Shown: piece after piece, positions 26,350 through 35,984 of the stretch
Layout of the letters: every line of letters starts with the position of its first letter
Position numbering within the stretch: position 1 is the stretch's first letter
Assembly (NCBI GenBank): GCA_963710495.1
Contig: CAVQAI010000011.1
Location: 806,001 to 870,000, forward strand
DNA: 64,000 bases
Reading direction: 5' to 3'
Source: Bog-756 sp963710495
Lineage (GTDB): Bacteria; Actinomycetota; Acidimicrobiia; Acidimicrobiales; RAAP-2
The notes under the pieces: model-generated
The model's database searches: none
What the model was told of the DNA's origin: nothing
The model's input: the letters and a program-made list of their open reading frames with translations, nothing else
Made by a program: the position numbers and the translations under genes

Positions 26350-27434
26350 GGCCCATCCGCCCCGGGTTTCCCTCCGTCCGGCCCGACCTCGGCGCGCTGG
26401 CCGGGTACCACTCGGCCCAGGCGGAGGTACTGGCGCGCCTCAACACCAACGAGTCGCCCCTGCCACCGCCGCCCAAGTGGTTCGACGCCTTCCGGGAAGG
26501 CATGGCGGAGATCGAGTTCAATCGCTACCCGGACCGCCACGCCGCCGAGCTGCGCCGGGCCGTGGCTCATCTGCACGATGTGCGGCCTGAACAGGTATTT
26601 TGTGCCAACGGTTCCAACGAGATCCTCCAGCTGCTGCTGTTGGCCTACGGCGGGCCCGAACGGACGGCCGCTCTGTTCGAGCCGACGTACTCGCTGCACC
26701 GCCAGATCTCCCGGGTCTGCGGCACGGAGGTGGTGTCGGGCCGGCGCGACCAGGAGTTCCGCCTGGACCTGGACGAGGTGAAGCGGGTGGTCGGCGCCTA
26801 CGACCCGGTCATCACCTTCCTGTGTTCGCCCAACAACCCGACGGGTATCGCCGAGACGCCGGAACAGATCTCATCCGTGCTCTCGATCTCGTCCGGACTG
26901 GTGGTCGTCGACGAGGCCTACGGCCAGTTCGCCCCCACGTCGGCGCTCGACCTCATGAGGGCGGGTGGCCCGGGCACCGATCGCATGGTGGTGGTGCGCA
27001 CCTTCTCGAAGACATGGTCACTCGCCGGGTTGCGACTCGGCTACCTGGTCGCCGACCCCGACGTCGTCTCGTCCTGCGAGCTGGTGTGCCTGCCCTACCA
27101 TCTCGACGCGGCCAAGCAGCTGGCCGGACGCCTGGCCCTCGACTTCGGGGCCGAGATGGAGATGACGGTGGCGATGTTGCGTGAGGAGCGAGCCCGGATC
27201 GCCGCCGCCCTGGCCGAGCTTCCGGTGCAGACCTGGCGGTCGGACGCCAACTTCATCCTGTTCCGACCGACCACGATCGATGCCTACGAGTTGTGGTCCC
27301 GGCTCCTCGATGACTCCGTGCTCGTGCGGGACTGCTCGCGCTGGCCGGGGGTGAGCGGTTGCCTAAGGGTCACCGTCGGGCTGCCGTTGGAGAACAACCG
27401 CTTCCTCGCCGCCCTCACCAAGATCCTTCAATGA
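26337..27434 (+). CDS. hisC: histidinol-phosphate aminotransferase
   Basis: 365 aa fold-type I PLP enzyme. NTNESPLPPP at the N-terminus, NPDNPTG-like CSPNNPTG, the PLP Asp in VVDEAYGQF (about 192) and the Schiff-base Lys in RTFSKTWSLAGLRLGY (about 225). It converts imidazole-acetol phosphate to histidinol phosphate. The first bases overlap hisD, and its stop overlaps hisB (ATGA). Confidence 0.96.
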   Translation: MHGLGPIRPGFPSVRPDLGALAGYHSAQAEVLARLNTNESPLPPPPKWFDAFREGMAEIEFNRYPDRHAAELRRAVAHLHDVRPEQVFCANGSNEILQLLLLAYGGPERTAALFEPTYSLHRQISRVCGTEVVSGRRDQEFRLDLDEVKRVVGAYDPVITFLCSPNNPTGIAETPEQISSVLSISSGLVVVDEAYGQFAPTSALDLMRAGGPGTDRMVVVRTFSKTWSLAGLRLGYLVADPDVVSSCELVCLPYHLDAAKQLAGRLALDFGAEMEMTVAMLREERARIAAALAELPVQTWRSDANFILFRPTTIDAYELWSRLLDDSVLVRDCSRWPGVSGCLRVTVGLPLENNRFLAALTKILQ

Positions 27435-28045
27435 CGCTTTCGACGTCCGCCGGGCACCGGACGGCCTCGGGTCAGCGGCGTACGAAGGAGACGGCCATCG
27501 ATGTGGCGCTCGCCGTCGACGGTTCTGGGGCCAGCGAGGTCTCGACCGGTCTCCCGTTCTTCGACCACATGCTCGGTCAACTGGGTCGCCATGGAGGATT
27601 CGACCTCACCGTGGCCGCTCGCGGTGACCTCGAGGTCGATGCCCACCACACCGTGGAGGACGTGGGGATCGTGCTGGGCGAGGCCCTGTCCGCCGCGCTC
27701 GGGGACAAGGCCGGCATCCGTCGCTTCGGCTCGATCGCCCTGCCGCTCGACGAGGCGCTGGTCGAGGTGGCCCTCGACCTCTCCGGACGCCCCTACTTGG
27801 CCTACGACATCGACTTCCCTCCCGATACCAAATCGCTCGGCTCGCCGCCCTTCGACCCGCAGTTGGCCGAGGAGTTCTGGCGGGCCTTCGCCACCGCCGG
27901 GGCGTTCACGCTGCACGTGCGGCGGTTGTCGGGGAAGAACACCCACCATGTGGTGGAGGCGTCCTTCAAGGGGGTGGCCCGGGCGCTCCGCGACGCGGTG
28001 CGCTTCGAGGGCGGCGGGGTCCCCTCGACCAAGGGGACCCTGTGA
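27431..28045 (+). CDS. hisB: imidazoleglycerol-phosphate dehydratase
   Basis: 204 aa monofunctional HisB (no histidinol-phosphatase domain). The manganese-binding His/Glu clusters are visible: FFDHMLGQLGRHGGFDL, DAHHTVEDVGIVLGEA and NTHHVVEASFKGVARAL. Starts at ATG 27431 inside the hisC stop. A 76-bp spacer follows before hisH, the longest gap in the his gene run before hisF. Confidence 0.96.
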   Translation: MTLSTSAGHRTASGQRRTKETAIDVALAVDGSGASEVSTGLPFFDHMLGQLGRHGGFDLTVAARGDLEVDAHHTVEDVGIVLGEALSAALGDKAGIRRFGSIALPLDEALVEVALDLSGRPYLAYDIDFPPDTKSLGSPPFDPQLAEEFWRAFATAGAFTLHVRRLSGKNTHHVVEASFKGVARALRDAVRFEGGGVPSTKGTL

Positions 28046-28121
28046 GGATGGCCGGGCGGAGGGTGGCCGGTCGCCTGGCCTCCACGGCGTCCGTCGAGCC
28101 GGCTCCGGTGCGCGGCCGGTC

Positions 28122-28739
28122 GTGATCGCCGTCCTCGACTACGGCATCGGGAACCTGCGCTCCGCCGAAAAAGCGCTCCAGCACCTCGGGGCCGATGCCG
28201 AGCTCATCGCCGACCCGGACCGGGCCGCCGGGGCGGCCGGGATCGTCCTCCCGGGAGTCGGTGCCTTCGGTCGGTGCGCCGAGGCGCTCCACCAGAGCGG
28301 GCTGGACCGGGTGGCCACCGATGCCATCGATCGGGGCGTGCCCTTCCTGGGGATCTGCGTGGGGTTCCAGCTGCTCTACGAGGGTTCCGAGGAGGATCCG
28401 GCTACCGCCGGGCTCGGCGTGCTGGCCGGCAAGGTCCGCCGGCTGCCCACCGGGGTGAAACACCCGCAGATGCAGTGGAACCAGCTCGTCCCCGTCGGCG
28501 GCGACCACTTCGACTCGGGCCTGCTGGCCGGGGTGCCCGCCGGGGCCTGGGTCTACTTCGTGCACTCGTTCGCCCCCGAGCACACGACCGACACCTCGTC
28601 GATCTGCGACTACGGGGGGCCGGTGACCGCCTCGGCCGAGCGGGACCGGGTGTGGGGGACCCAGTTCCACCCGGAGAAGTCCGGGTCGACCGGCCTCGAC
28701 ATCCTGGACAACTTCGTGCGCGCCGTCGCCCGTCGGTGA
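28122..28739 (+). CDS. hisH: imidazole glycerol phosphate synthase, glutaminase subunit
   Basis: 205 aa class I amidotransferase that supplies ammonia to HisF. Starts VIAVLDYGIGNLRSAEKAL; nucleophile Cys in LGICVGFQLLYEGS; the His-Glu of the triad in TQFHPEKSG. GTG 28122 fits the usual N-terminus. The stop overlaps the hisA ATG. Confidence 0.95.
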   Translation: MIAVLDYGIGNLRSAEKALQHLGADAELIADPDRAAGAAGIVLPGVGAFGRCAEALHQSGLDRVATDAIDRGVPFLGICVGFQLLYEGSEEDPATAGLGVLAGKVRRLPTGVKHPQMQWNQLVPVGGDHFDSGLLAGVPAGAWVYFVHSFAPEHTTDTSSICDYGGPVTASAERDRVWGTQFHPEKSGSTGLDILDNFVRAVARR

Positions 28740-29491
28740 TGGAGCTCTACCCGGCCATCGACATCCGGGCCGGTGGCGCGGTGCGGCTCATGCAGGGCGA
28801 CTTCGACCGCCAACAGGAGTACGGCGACCCGGTCAGCCTGGCCCAGCGCTTCGTGGCGGGCGGCGCCCGGTGGCTGCACGTCGTCGATCTCGACGCCGCC
28901 CGCACCGGGGAGCCGGTCAACCGGCGCACCGTGCTGGAGGTGGCCGCCGCGGTCGACGTCCCGGTCCAGAGCGGTGGGGGCGTGCGCACCGACGATGACG
29001 TCGAGGAGCTGCTGGACGGGGGCGTGGCCCGGGTCGTCCTCGGTACCGCCGTGCTCGACGATCCCGCTACCGCGGCCAAGCTGGCCGGCGCCCGCCCCGG
29101 CCGTGTGGCCGTGGGCCTCGACTACCGGGTGGTCGAGGGCGGGCAGACCGAGGTGGCGGTCCGTGGCTGGGAGCAGGGCACCGGCCGCACCGTCGAGGAC
29201 GTGCTCGGCCAACTGGCGGACACCCGGGTGGCGGCGGTGATCGTCACCGCCATCGACCGGGACGGCACCCTCGCGGGCCCCGATCTCGAGGGTCTGCGAG
29301 GGGTGCTGGGCTCCACCGAGTTGCCGGTCATCGCCTCGGGCGGGGTCGGCGGCGTGGCCGACATCGAGGCGTTGGCCGGGCTCCAGGCCTCCCCGGGCCG
29401 GCGCCTGGCCGGCACCATCACTGGGAAGGCGCTGGTGGACGGTCGGATGACCGTGGAGGAGGGGGTGGCCGCGTGCGCGTCGTTCGGGTGA
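28739..29491 (+). CDS. hisA: ProFAR isomerase (HisA)
   Basis: 250 aa TIM barrel. Catalytic Asp residues in LYPAIDIRAGGAVRLMQGD and VTAIDRDGTLAGPD; phosphate-binding VQSGGGVRTDDD and VIASGGVGG. Many actinobacteria have the dual HisA/TrpF enzyme PriA, but a separate trpF exists at 39191 here, so a HisA-only role is favoured. Overlaps hisF by 19 bp. Confidence 0.92.
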   Translation: MELYPAIDIRAGGAVRLMQGDFDRQQEYGDPVSLAQRFVAGGARWLHVVDLDAARTGEPVNRRTVLEVAAAVDVPVQSGGGVRTDDDVEELLDGGVARVVLGTAVLDDPATAAKLAGARPGRVAVGLDYRVVEGGQTEVAVRGWEQGTGRTVEDVLGQLADTRVAAVIVTAIDRDGTLAGPDLEGLRGVLGSTELPVIASGGVGGVADIEALAGLQASPGRRLAGTITGKALVDGRMTVEEGVAACASFG

Positions 29492-30279
29492 TCCCCTGCT
29501 TGGACGTCGACGCGGGCCGGGTGGTCAAGGGGGTCAGGTTCACCGACATCTTCGACGCCGGCGACCCGGTGGAGCTGGCCGCCCGCTACGACGCCGAGGG
29601 AGCCGACGAGCTCGTGTTCCTGGACATCACGGCCTCGTCCGATCGCCGACGGACCACGGTCGAGATGGTGTCGCGCACCGCCGAGGTCGTCTTCATCCCC
29701 TTCACCGTGGGCGGCGGCGTGCGTTCGGTCGAGGACGCCCGCCAGCTGCTCCGGGCCGGGGCGGACAAGGTCGGCGTCAACACCGCGGCGGTGGAGCGGC
29801 CCGAGCTGATCACCGAGTTGGCCACGGAATTCGGCAGCCAGTGCGTGGTGGCGGCCATCGATGCGCGGCGGGTGGTGGCGGGCAGTCCAGGGGGTCCGGA
29901 CGGCGCCGCCCAACCGGCGGGCCCGGACCGGTGGGAGGTGGTGACTCACGGAGGTCGCGTCCCGACCGGCCGGGACGCGCTGGCCTGGTCGGAACGGTGC
30001 GCCGACCTCGGTGCGGGTGAGGTCCTGCTCACCTCGATGGACCGCGATGGGACCGGCGACGGGTTCGATCTCGAGCTGACCCGGGAGGTCTCGTCGCGGT
30101 GCCCGGTGCCACTCATCGCCTCGGGCGGCGTCGGTTCGCTGGACCACCTGGCGGCCGGAGCGAGCGAGGGAGGAGCCGACGCCGTGCTGGCCGCCTCGAT
30201 CTTCCATCTCGGGGAGTTCACCGTCGGCGAGGCCAAGGCGCACCTGGCGGCGGCAGGCGTCACCGTGCGCCCGCGGTGA
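29473..30279 (+). CDS. hisF: imidazole glycerol phosphate synthase, cyclase subunit
   Basis: 268 aa TIM barrel partner of HisH. VIPCLDVDAGRVVKGV carries the first catalytic Asp, VAAIDARRVV the second; FTVGGGVRS, LLTSMDRDGTGDG and LIASGGVGS are the phosphate and substrate sites. A small Gly/Pro insertion (after the AIDARR strand) is longer than in most HisF proteins. GTG 29473 lies inside hisA. Confidence 0.95.
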   Translation: MRVVRVIPCLDVDAGRVVKGVRFTDIFDAGDPVELAARYDAEGADELVFLDITASSDRRRTTVEMVSRTAEVVFIPFTVGGGVRSVEDARQLLRAGADKVGVNTAAVERPELITELATEFGSQCVVAAIDARRVVAGSPGGPDGAAQPAGPDRWEVVTHGGRVPTGRDALAWSERCADLGAGEVLLTSMDRDGTGDGFDLELTREVSSRCPVPLIASGGVGSLDHLAAGASEGGADAVLAASIFHLGEFTVGEAKAHLAAAGVTVRPR

Positions 30280-30335
30280 GCCGCGCCGGCGGTCGGCACG
30301 AGGCCTGCGGCGACCGGGCCGCGGCGTCGCTGCGG

Positions 30336-30341
30336 TAGCCT
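30336..30341 (+). promoter_or_regulatory. -10 element of the GroES-like gene (leaderless)
   Basis: TAGCCT, 6 bases before GTG 30348: an internal promoter between hisF and hisI. Confidence 0.4.
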
Positions 30342-30347
30342 TCCCCT

Positions 30348-30716
30348 GTGGCCACCACTACCTCCGAAGCGACGGCGAACAGCCACAATGGCGACGGGAG
30401 TGCGTCCAAGCTGGCCATCACCGTGCTGGCCGACCGGGTCCTCGTCCAGGTGGCCCAAGCCGAGGGGGAGCGCCGGTCCCGGGCGGGCATCCTCATTCCG
30501 GCCACGGCGCAGGTGTCGAGGCGGTTGGCCTGGGCCGAAGCGGTTGCCATCGGGCCCCATGTCCGTTCGGTCAAGGTCGGTGACAACGTGTTGTTCAATC
30601 CCGAGGACCGCTTCGAGGTGGAGGTCCAGGGTGAGGAGTACGTCATCCTGCGCGAGCGGGACATCCACGCCGTTGCCAGCACCCGTATCGACGGGGGCAC
30701 AGGCCTCTACCTCTGA
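30348..30716 (+). CDS. GroES/Cpn10-like co-chaperonin paralogue
   Basis: 122 aa. After a 25-residue polar N-terminus the Cpn10 fold is clear: VLADRVLVQVAQAEGERRSR, the mobile-loop region SRAGILIPATAQ, AEAVAIGPHVRSVKVGDNVLF, and the closing EEYVILRERDIHAV. The mobile-loop Ile-Leu-Ile hydrophobic motif that docks on GroEL is kept. There is no groEL beside it; it sits between hisF and hisI with its own -10 element. It is longer than housekeeping GroES (about 97 aa) and probably not the main co-chaperonin. Confidence 0.8.
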   Translation: MATTTSEATANSHNGDGSASKLAITVLADRVLVQVAQAEGERRSRAGILIPATAQVSRRLAWAEAVAIGPHVRSVKVGDNVLFNPEDRFEVEVQGEEYVILRERDIHAVASTRIDGGTGLYL

Positions 30717-30780
30717 ACTGCGGGCTCCCGGCCGGAGGGTCCGATCCCGCGCATCGACAACCCCACAGGGAGCAGCACCG

Positions 30781-31170
30781 TTGAGCACCACCCGGACCCG
30801 ATTCACCGCCACTCCGCTCGACTTCACCGAGGACCAACTGGCCCAGATCGACTACAACCGCGACGGGCTGGTGGGTGCGATCGTCCAAGACGCCTCGGAC
30901 GGGGCCGTACTCATGTTCGCCTGGATGAGCCCCGAGTCCCTGCGCCGCACGCTGGAGACAGGGCGGACGTGGTTCTGGAGCCGCAGCCGGCAGGAGCTGT
31001 GGTGCAAGGGGGAGACGTCGGGAGACCGCCAGTACGTCCGCGCCGTGCACTACGACTGCGACGGCGACGCCTTGTTGGTCACCGTGGACCAGGACGGGGT
31101 GGGCGCCTGCCACACCGGCAACCGGAGCTGCTTCTATCGCGCCTTCGGCCACACGCCCGTGGACGGTTGA
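30781..31170 (+). CDS. hisI: phosphoribosyl-AMP cyclohydrolase
   Basis: 129 aa, HisI domain only (no HisE). IDYNRDGLVGAIVQDA, LMFAWMSPESL, ETGRTWFWSRSRQELWCKGE, the metal-site YDCDGDALLVTV and CHTGNRSCFY are all present. TTG 30781 has GGGAG 9 bases upstream. hisE and hisG are not in the window. Confidence 0.95.
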   Translation: MSTTRTRFTATPLDFTEDQLAQIDYNRDGLVGAIVQDASDGAVLMFAWMSPESLRRTLETGRTWFWSRSRQELWCKGETSGDRQYVRAVHYDCDGDALLVTVDQDGVGACHTGNRSCFYRAFGHTPVDG

Positions 31171-31209
31171 CCCCGGTGCCCGGAGAGGACCGTCCGGGGC
31201 CTGACGGCC

Positions 31210-32762
<1,553 letters not shown>

Positions 32763-32766
<4 letters not shown>

Positions 32767-33773
32767 GCACGCCGGCCGCCACCGGCACCCCTGGCCGCCG
32801 GCCCGATCATTCGCTGATCGAGCAGTACGAGGCCGTCCGATCGGGGGCCGCGGTCCGTGCGCTCGAGCGCGACTTCGTCTCGGTCAACGGCGACGAAGCC
32901 GAGGCCTACCTCCAGGGCCAGTGCAGCCAGGACGTGGCGGGCCTCCCGCCCGGTACGGGCACCGACGCCTTGCTGCTCAGTCCCCAGGGCAAGGTCGAGG
33001 CGGTCATCCGGGTGAGCCGGACCGGGGGCCCCACCGACGCCGACGCGTTCGTGATCGACACCGACCCGGGGTTCGGCCCGGCCGTCGTGGCCCGCCTCGA
33101 GCGGTTCCGGCTCCGCACGCCGGTCGACATCGCCCCACTCGACGGCTGGGCCTGCGTGGCCGTGAGGGGCTCCGGGGCCGGGAGCGCGGTCGTCGGGTCC
33201 CCCTCCCTCCTGCTGCCGGTGGACTGGCCGGGGTTCGCCGGGCTGGACCTGCTCGGCCCGGCGCCGGTGGCGTTGTCCGACTGGGTCGATGTCGGCGGCC
33301 GGGCCGTCCTCTGCGGGGACGATGCCTGGGAGGCCGTGCGGATCGAGGCCGGGATCCCGGTGGCCGGTCGCGACGAGGTGGAAGGGGCCATCCCGGCCGA
33401 GACTGGCCTGGTCGATCGCACCGTTTCGTTCACCAAGGGTTGCTACACGGGCCAGGAGCTGGTGGCCCGGCTGGACGCCCGGGGCTCGAAGGTGGCCCGC
33501 CGCCTGTGCGGCGTGGTCGCCGACCCATCGACCGGCGACGGGAGCGGAGAGGCTGGGCTCCCGGTCGGGGCGGTCGTGCTGAGCGCCGACGGCGCCCACG
33601 AGGTGGGACGGCTCACCTCGGTGGCGTGGTCCCCAGGGCTGGGGGCGAGCGTGGCCCTGGCCATGGTGCACCGGCGCATGGAGGCCCCGGGGCCGGCGCT
33701 GATCCGCTGGGAGGGGACGAGCGGGTCCGAGGAGCGCACGGTCGAGGTACGACCCCTCCCGCTCCGTGCCTGA
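32763..33773 (+). CDS. ygfZ: folate-binding protein YgfZ (GcvT-like)
   Basis: 336 aa. The YgfZ signature KGCYTGQELVAR is intact (with Phe-Thr before it), and LERDFVSVNGDEAEAYLQGQCSQDV matches the N-terminal folate domain. YgfZ uses tetrahydrofolate and helps repair or assemble some Fe-S enzymes. Translationally coupled to trpE by GTGA. Confidence 0.9.
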
Positions 33774-33841
33774 CGACAGGTGCTAGACCTTCCCTCTGAC
33801 CCGGGGGCCCGCTGACCCGAGGGCCCTCAGACCGGACGAGG

Positions 33842-35056
33842 GTGGTCGACGAAATGGCAGACCAGGATTCCACCGACACCGTGGGCGCAGCCGGCGCCTC
33901 CACGGGTCCGCCGGAGCCCGACAGCCCGCTCGGCCTGGACTCCGAGCGCATCACCACCTCGACCCGCGACCCGCAGGAGATGGCCGGGCGGCTCGAGGGG
34001 TGGCTGGCCGGGGTGGTCCCCGCCGCCTCACCGTCCATCACCGAGGTGACGAGCCCCGAGAGCAACGGCATGTCCTCGGAGACACTCCTCTTCACCGCCC
34101 GGTGGGAGGAGGGCGGCGGGCCGGTGACCCGGCGGCTGGTGGCCCGGATCGAGCCGCCGGCCACCGACCACCCGGTCTTCACCACCTACGACCTGGACAT
34201 GCAATTCCGGGTGATGGGCCTGGTGCGGGCGGAGACCACGGTGCCCGTGCCGGAGACGTTGTGGTACGAGCCGGACCCAAGGGTGCTCGGCGGCCCCTTC
34301 TTCGTGATGGAGCGGATCGACGGGCTGGTCCCGCCCGATGTCATGCCCTACACCTTCGGTGACAACTGGGTCTTCGACGCCACCGAGGCCGATCGGCGGG
34401 CCATGCAGGAGTCGGCCATCGAGGCCCTCGCCGGGATCCATGCCATCACCCCCGATCGCTACGACTTGGGTTTCCTGCAGCTCGACCAACCCGGCGCCAC
34501 CGCGCTCGACCGCTGTCTGGGCCATTGGCGCGACTACCACGACTGGGTGGTGAAGGACCGCCCGTCCCCACTCCTCGCCGACTGCTTCACCTGGCTGGCG
34601 GACAATCTCCCGACCGATGTGAGCGCTGATGCCCTCTCCTGGGGCGACGGCCGAATCGGCAACATGATGTTCCGCCACCACAAGGTGGTGGCCGTGTTCG
34701 ATTGGGAGATGGCCGCGGTGGCCCCGCCCGAGGTGGACATCGGGTGGATGTGCTACCTCCACCTGTTCTTCCAGGACCTCGCGGTCCAGATGGGCGCGCC
34801 GGGGCTCCCGGACATGTTCCGGCCGGTGGACGTGGCCGCTTCCTACGCCGCCCACGCCGGACGTCCGCCCGGCGACCTCACCTGGCACATCGCCTTCGCC
34901 GCCATGCGCCACGGCGTCATCATGCGGCGGGTGACGGAGCGGTCCATCCACTTCGGCGAAGCCGAGTCACCGGACGACATCGACGACTTGATCATCCATC
35001 GGGACTCGCTCGCCAAAATGCTGGAGGGCACCTACTGGGACGGCGTCGCCCTCTGA
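33842..35056 (+). CDS. APH-family phosphotransferase (kinase-like)
   Basis: 404 aa. The aminoglycoside-phosphotransferase fold is shown by the catalytic-loop SWGDGRIGNMMF (Asp, Asn) and the metal-binding Asp in AVFDWEMAAVAPPEVDIGW, plus FFVMERIDG at the hinge. This subgroup in Actinobacteria commonly accompanies acyl-CoA dehydrogenase genes and has no shown role in antibiotic resistance. The substrate is unknown. GTG 33842 is taken; ATG 33854 is 4 codons in. Convergent with the SDR gene. Confidence 0.82.
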   Translation: MVDEMADQDSTDTVGAAGASTGPPEPDSPLGLDSERITTSTRDPQEMAGRLEGWLAGVVPAASPSITEVTSPESNGMSSETLLFTARWEEGGGPVTRRLVARIEPPATDHPVFTTYDLDMQFRVMGLVRAETTVPVPETLWYEPDPRVLGGPFFVMERIDGLVPPDVMPYTFGDNWVFDATEADRRAMQESAIEALAGIHAITPDRYDLGFLQLDQPGATALDRCLGHWRDYHDWVVKDRPSPLLADCFTWLADNLPTDVSADALSWGDGRIGNMMFRHHKVVAVFDWEMAAVAPPEVDIGWMCYLHLFFQDLAVQMGAPGLPDMFRPVDVAASYAAHAGRPPGDLTWHIAFAAMRHGVIMRRVTERSIHFGEAESPDDIDDLIIHRDSLAKMLEGTYWDGVAL

Positions 35057-35070
35057 GCTCGGGGGGGGAC

Positions 35071-35090
35071 GGCCGGTGTGGTTGCCGGCC
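35071..35090. terminator. hairpin between convergent genes, possible two-way terminator
   Basis: GGCCGG - 8 bases - CCGGCC, 15 bp after the phosphotransferase stop and 25 bp from the SDR stop. No U-run. Confidence 0.3.
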
Positions 35091-35114
35091 CGACCACCGG
35101 GGTCCGTCCGGCGT

Positions 35115-35975
35115 TCAGACGCCCAAGCTGCCCCGGGCGGCCCGCTCGAACACCCTGAAGGGCAGGAGCCGCTTGCCCATGATGCCCACCCGCTCGTCCA
35201 GCCGTCCCACCGACACCCGTCTCGGCGGCCGCCGGGCCTCGAGGACCCGCTGGACCACCGCCGCCACGCGGTCGGGCTCCACACCGTTGACTTCGTCCTC
35301 GGCCATGGTGTCGATGGCCTTGGTCGCCGCTGCGGCGTAGGCGGCCTGGCCGGCCGGCCGGGCGACCTGCCGTCGCCGTTGGGTGAACTCGGTGGCCACG
35401 TTGCCCGGCTCCACCAGGGTCACGTCGATCCCGAAGGGCGCCACTTCGTAGGCCAGGGCCTCGGCGTAGCCCTCGAGGGCGAACTTGCTGGCGCTGTAGA
35501 AGGCCTGGAAGGGGAGCCCGACGACCCCACCGATGGAGCTCATCAGCACGATCCGGCCCCGGCCCTGGCGCCGCATGAGCGGCAGGGCGTAGCGCACCAC
35601 CCGAACGGTTCCCCAGAAGTTGGTCTCCAGCTGGGCCCGGGCTTCGTCCATCGGGGTGTCCTCGACCGGTCCGGCCAAGCCCCATCCGGCACAGGCCACC
35701 AGCCCATCCAGGCGGCGATGCTGGCCGGATCGGTCGGCTTCATCGGCGGCTGGTCCGTCCTGTCCGCCGGCCGCGCCGAACGCGCCGAACGCGCCGAACA
35801 TGGCTGATGCCACCGACTGGTCGTCGTCCACGTCCATGACCACGGGTCGCCAACCGCCGGACGACGTTCCCCGGCGGGAGGCTCCGAGCACCGTCCACCC
35901 GGCATGGTGCATGCGTTCCGCGCAAGCCTGGCCGATGCCGGCAGAGGCGCCGGTGACCAGGAGGACGTCAGCCAT
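35115..35975 (-). CDS. short-chain dehydrogenase/reductase
   Basis: 286 aa Rossmann oxidoreductase: nucleotide loop VTGASAGIGQA, NNAG-like ACAGWG, catalytic Ser in VLMSSIGGVVG and the Tyr/Lys in YSASKFALEGYAEAL. A low-complexity FGAFGAFGA segment (three tandem 9-bp units, about 35776-35802) interrupts the region before the third strand. It starts 9 bp after the sensor kinase stop, so it belongs to the response regulator-kinase-SDR operon. Substrate unknown. Confidence 0.88.
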   Translation of the reverse strand: MADVLLVTGASAGIGQACAERMHHAGWTVLGASRRGTSSGGWRPVVMDVDDDQSVASAMFGAFGAFGAAGGQDGPAADEADRSGQHRRLDGLVACAGWGLAGPVEDTPMDEARAQLETNFWGTVRVVRYALPLMRRQGRGRIVLMSSIGGVVGLPFQAFYSASKFALEGYAEALAYEVAPFGIDVTLVEPGNVATEFTQRRRQVARPAGQAAYAAAATKAIDTMAEDEVNGVEPDRVAAVVQRVLEARRPPRRVSVGRLDERVGIMGKRLLPFRVFERAARGSLGV

Positions 35976-35984
35976 GCCGGCGCC

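Noticed and set aside
28739..29491. PriA (bifunctional HisA/TrpF)
   Set aside because: A full trpF is present at 39191 and nothing in the sequence forces the dual role.
33842..35056. Aminoglycoside-resistance gene
   Set aside because: Only the APH fold is shared; the length and motifs match the general phosphotransferase group found in actinobacterial metabolism.
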